A stretch of 64,000 nucleotides of DNA, taken from Chryseobacterium gleum (lineage in GTDB: Bacteria; Bacteroidota; Bacteroidia; Flavobacteriales_D; Crocinitomicaceae). The translations under genes were made by a program, and so were the position numbers. How positions within the stretch are numbered: position 1 is the stretch's first letter; each line of letters begins with the position of its first letter. The stretch lies in NCBI GenBank assembly GCA_945897565.1, contig CAMDFN010000005.1:50093-114092 (forward strand), read 5' to 3'. Below the pieces are notes generated by a model, which was not told where the DNA came from, did not search any database, and was given only the letters and a program-made list of their open reading frames with translations. Positions 63,896-64,000 of this stretch are shown one piece after another.

Positions 63896-64000
63896 ATGAA
63901 ACAAGTTTCTTTAGAGGCCATCGAAAAGGCCATTGGGGTCGTAGATAACCTCACCGACGAACAACTCGAAAACATCACCGAGAGCTATGCCGATGCCCAA
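63896..64000 (+). CDS. Start of a hypothetical gene (cut by the right edge)
   Basis: 35 codons from an ATG, preceded by a full TAnnTTTG box. The residues (KQVSLEAIEKAIGVVDNLTD, then acidic helix-like sequence) read as a soluble helical N-terminus. No family can be assigned from this much. Confidence 0.55.
   Translation, partial: MKQVSLEAIEKAIGVVDNLTDEQLENITESYADAQ

Overview
The window reads as a chromosome segment of a member of Bacteroidota, most likely order Flavobacteriales (a Crocinitomicaceae/Fluviicola-like bacterium is my best guess, by inference only). The reasons are type IX secretion (T9SS) C-terminal sorting domains of both type A and type B, TonB receptors with carboxypeptidase-regulatory N-domains, near absence of Shine-Dalgarno sites, promoter-like boxes fitting the Bacteroidota consensus TTG-N19/20-TAnnTTTG, a ComA-like gene, and the rpsF-rpsR-rplI cluster without ssb. 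I see no rRNA, tRNA, CRISPR array, insertion sequence or prophage. No gene-free stretch exceeds 300 bases; the longest, 35293-35545, holds two small palindromes.

Layout. 1-5376 (minus): prfC (cut by the left edge), ndk, a TonB receptor, a DUF2147 protein and a trpG/pabA-type amidotransferase. 5427-10520 (plus): ridA, a glycosyltransferase fused to a degenerate sugar-transferase-like tail, a 2-oxoacid dehydrogenase E2, a DnaQ-like exonuclease and a FAH-family hydrolase. 10521-24587 (minus): an FG-GAP secreted protein, a WD40 / ComA / TPR cluster, a putative metal-uptake cassette (small Cys/His protein, TonB receptor, Cys-rich lipoprotein), then guaB and a chaperone operon (two parvulin-type PPIases and a MoxR ATPase). 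24688-33733: a small regulatory-domain protein, lhgO, mtaB-queD-folE, a BAX inhibitor-1 protein, a 32-codon membrane ORF, GH3, a secreted hypothetical protein, a deoxynucleoside kinase and hldD. 33811-35292 (minus): rplI-rpsR-rpsF and a small HTH gene.

The remarkable part is 35546-60667, about 25 kb taken up by two tandem giant genes for secreted repeat proteins of 2897 and 5436 residues. The first has four LamG (concanavalin-like) modules, three of them nested inside Ig-like domains at the same loop, followed by 12 Ig-like units ordered ABC ABC AB AB AB and a type A sorting domain. The second has the same A/B/C units (ordered BCABCABC), at least 19 PKD-like units that are almost free of charge and carry paired cysteines, a duplicated four-domain block, an inserted tandem domain resembling phage structural repeats, three PKD domains and a type B sorting domain. 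Together they look like a cell-surface adhesin pair built by cassette duplication and core replacement, preceded by a divergent HTH gene. The window ends with a DUF2461 gene, a dipeptidyl-peptidase-IV-type S9 peptidase, a rhodanese and the start of another gene.

All family assignments come from reading motifs in translations. No database search was run, and unit counts and boundaries were made by eye.
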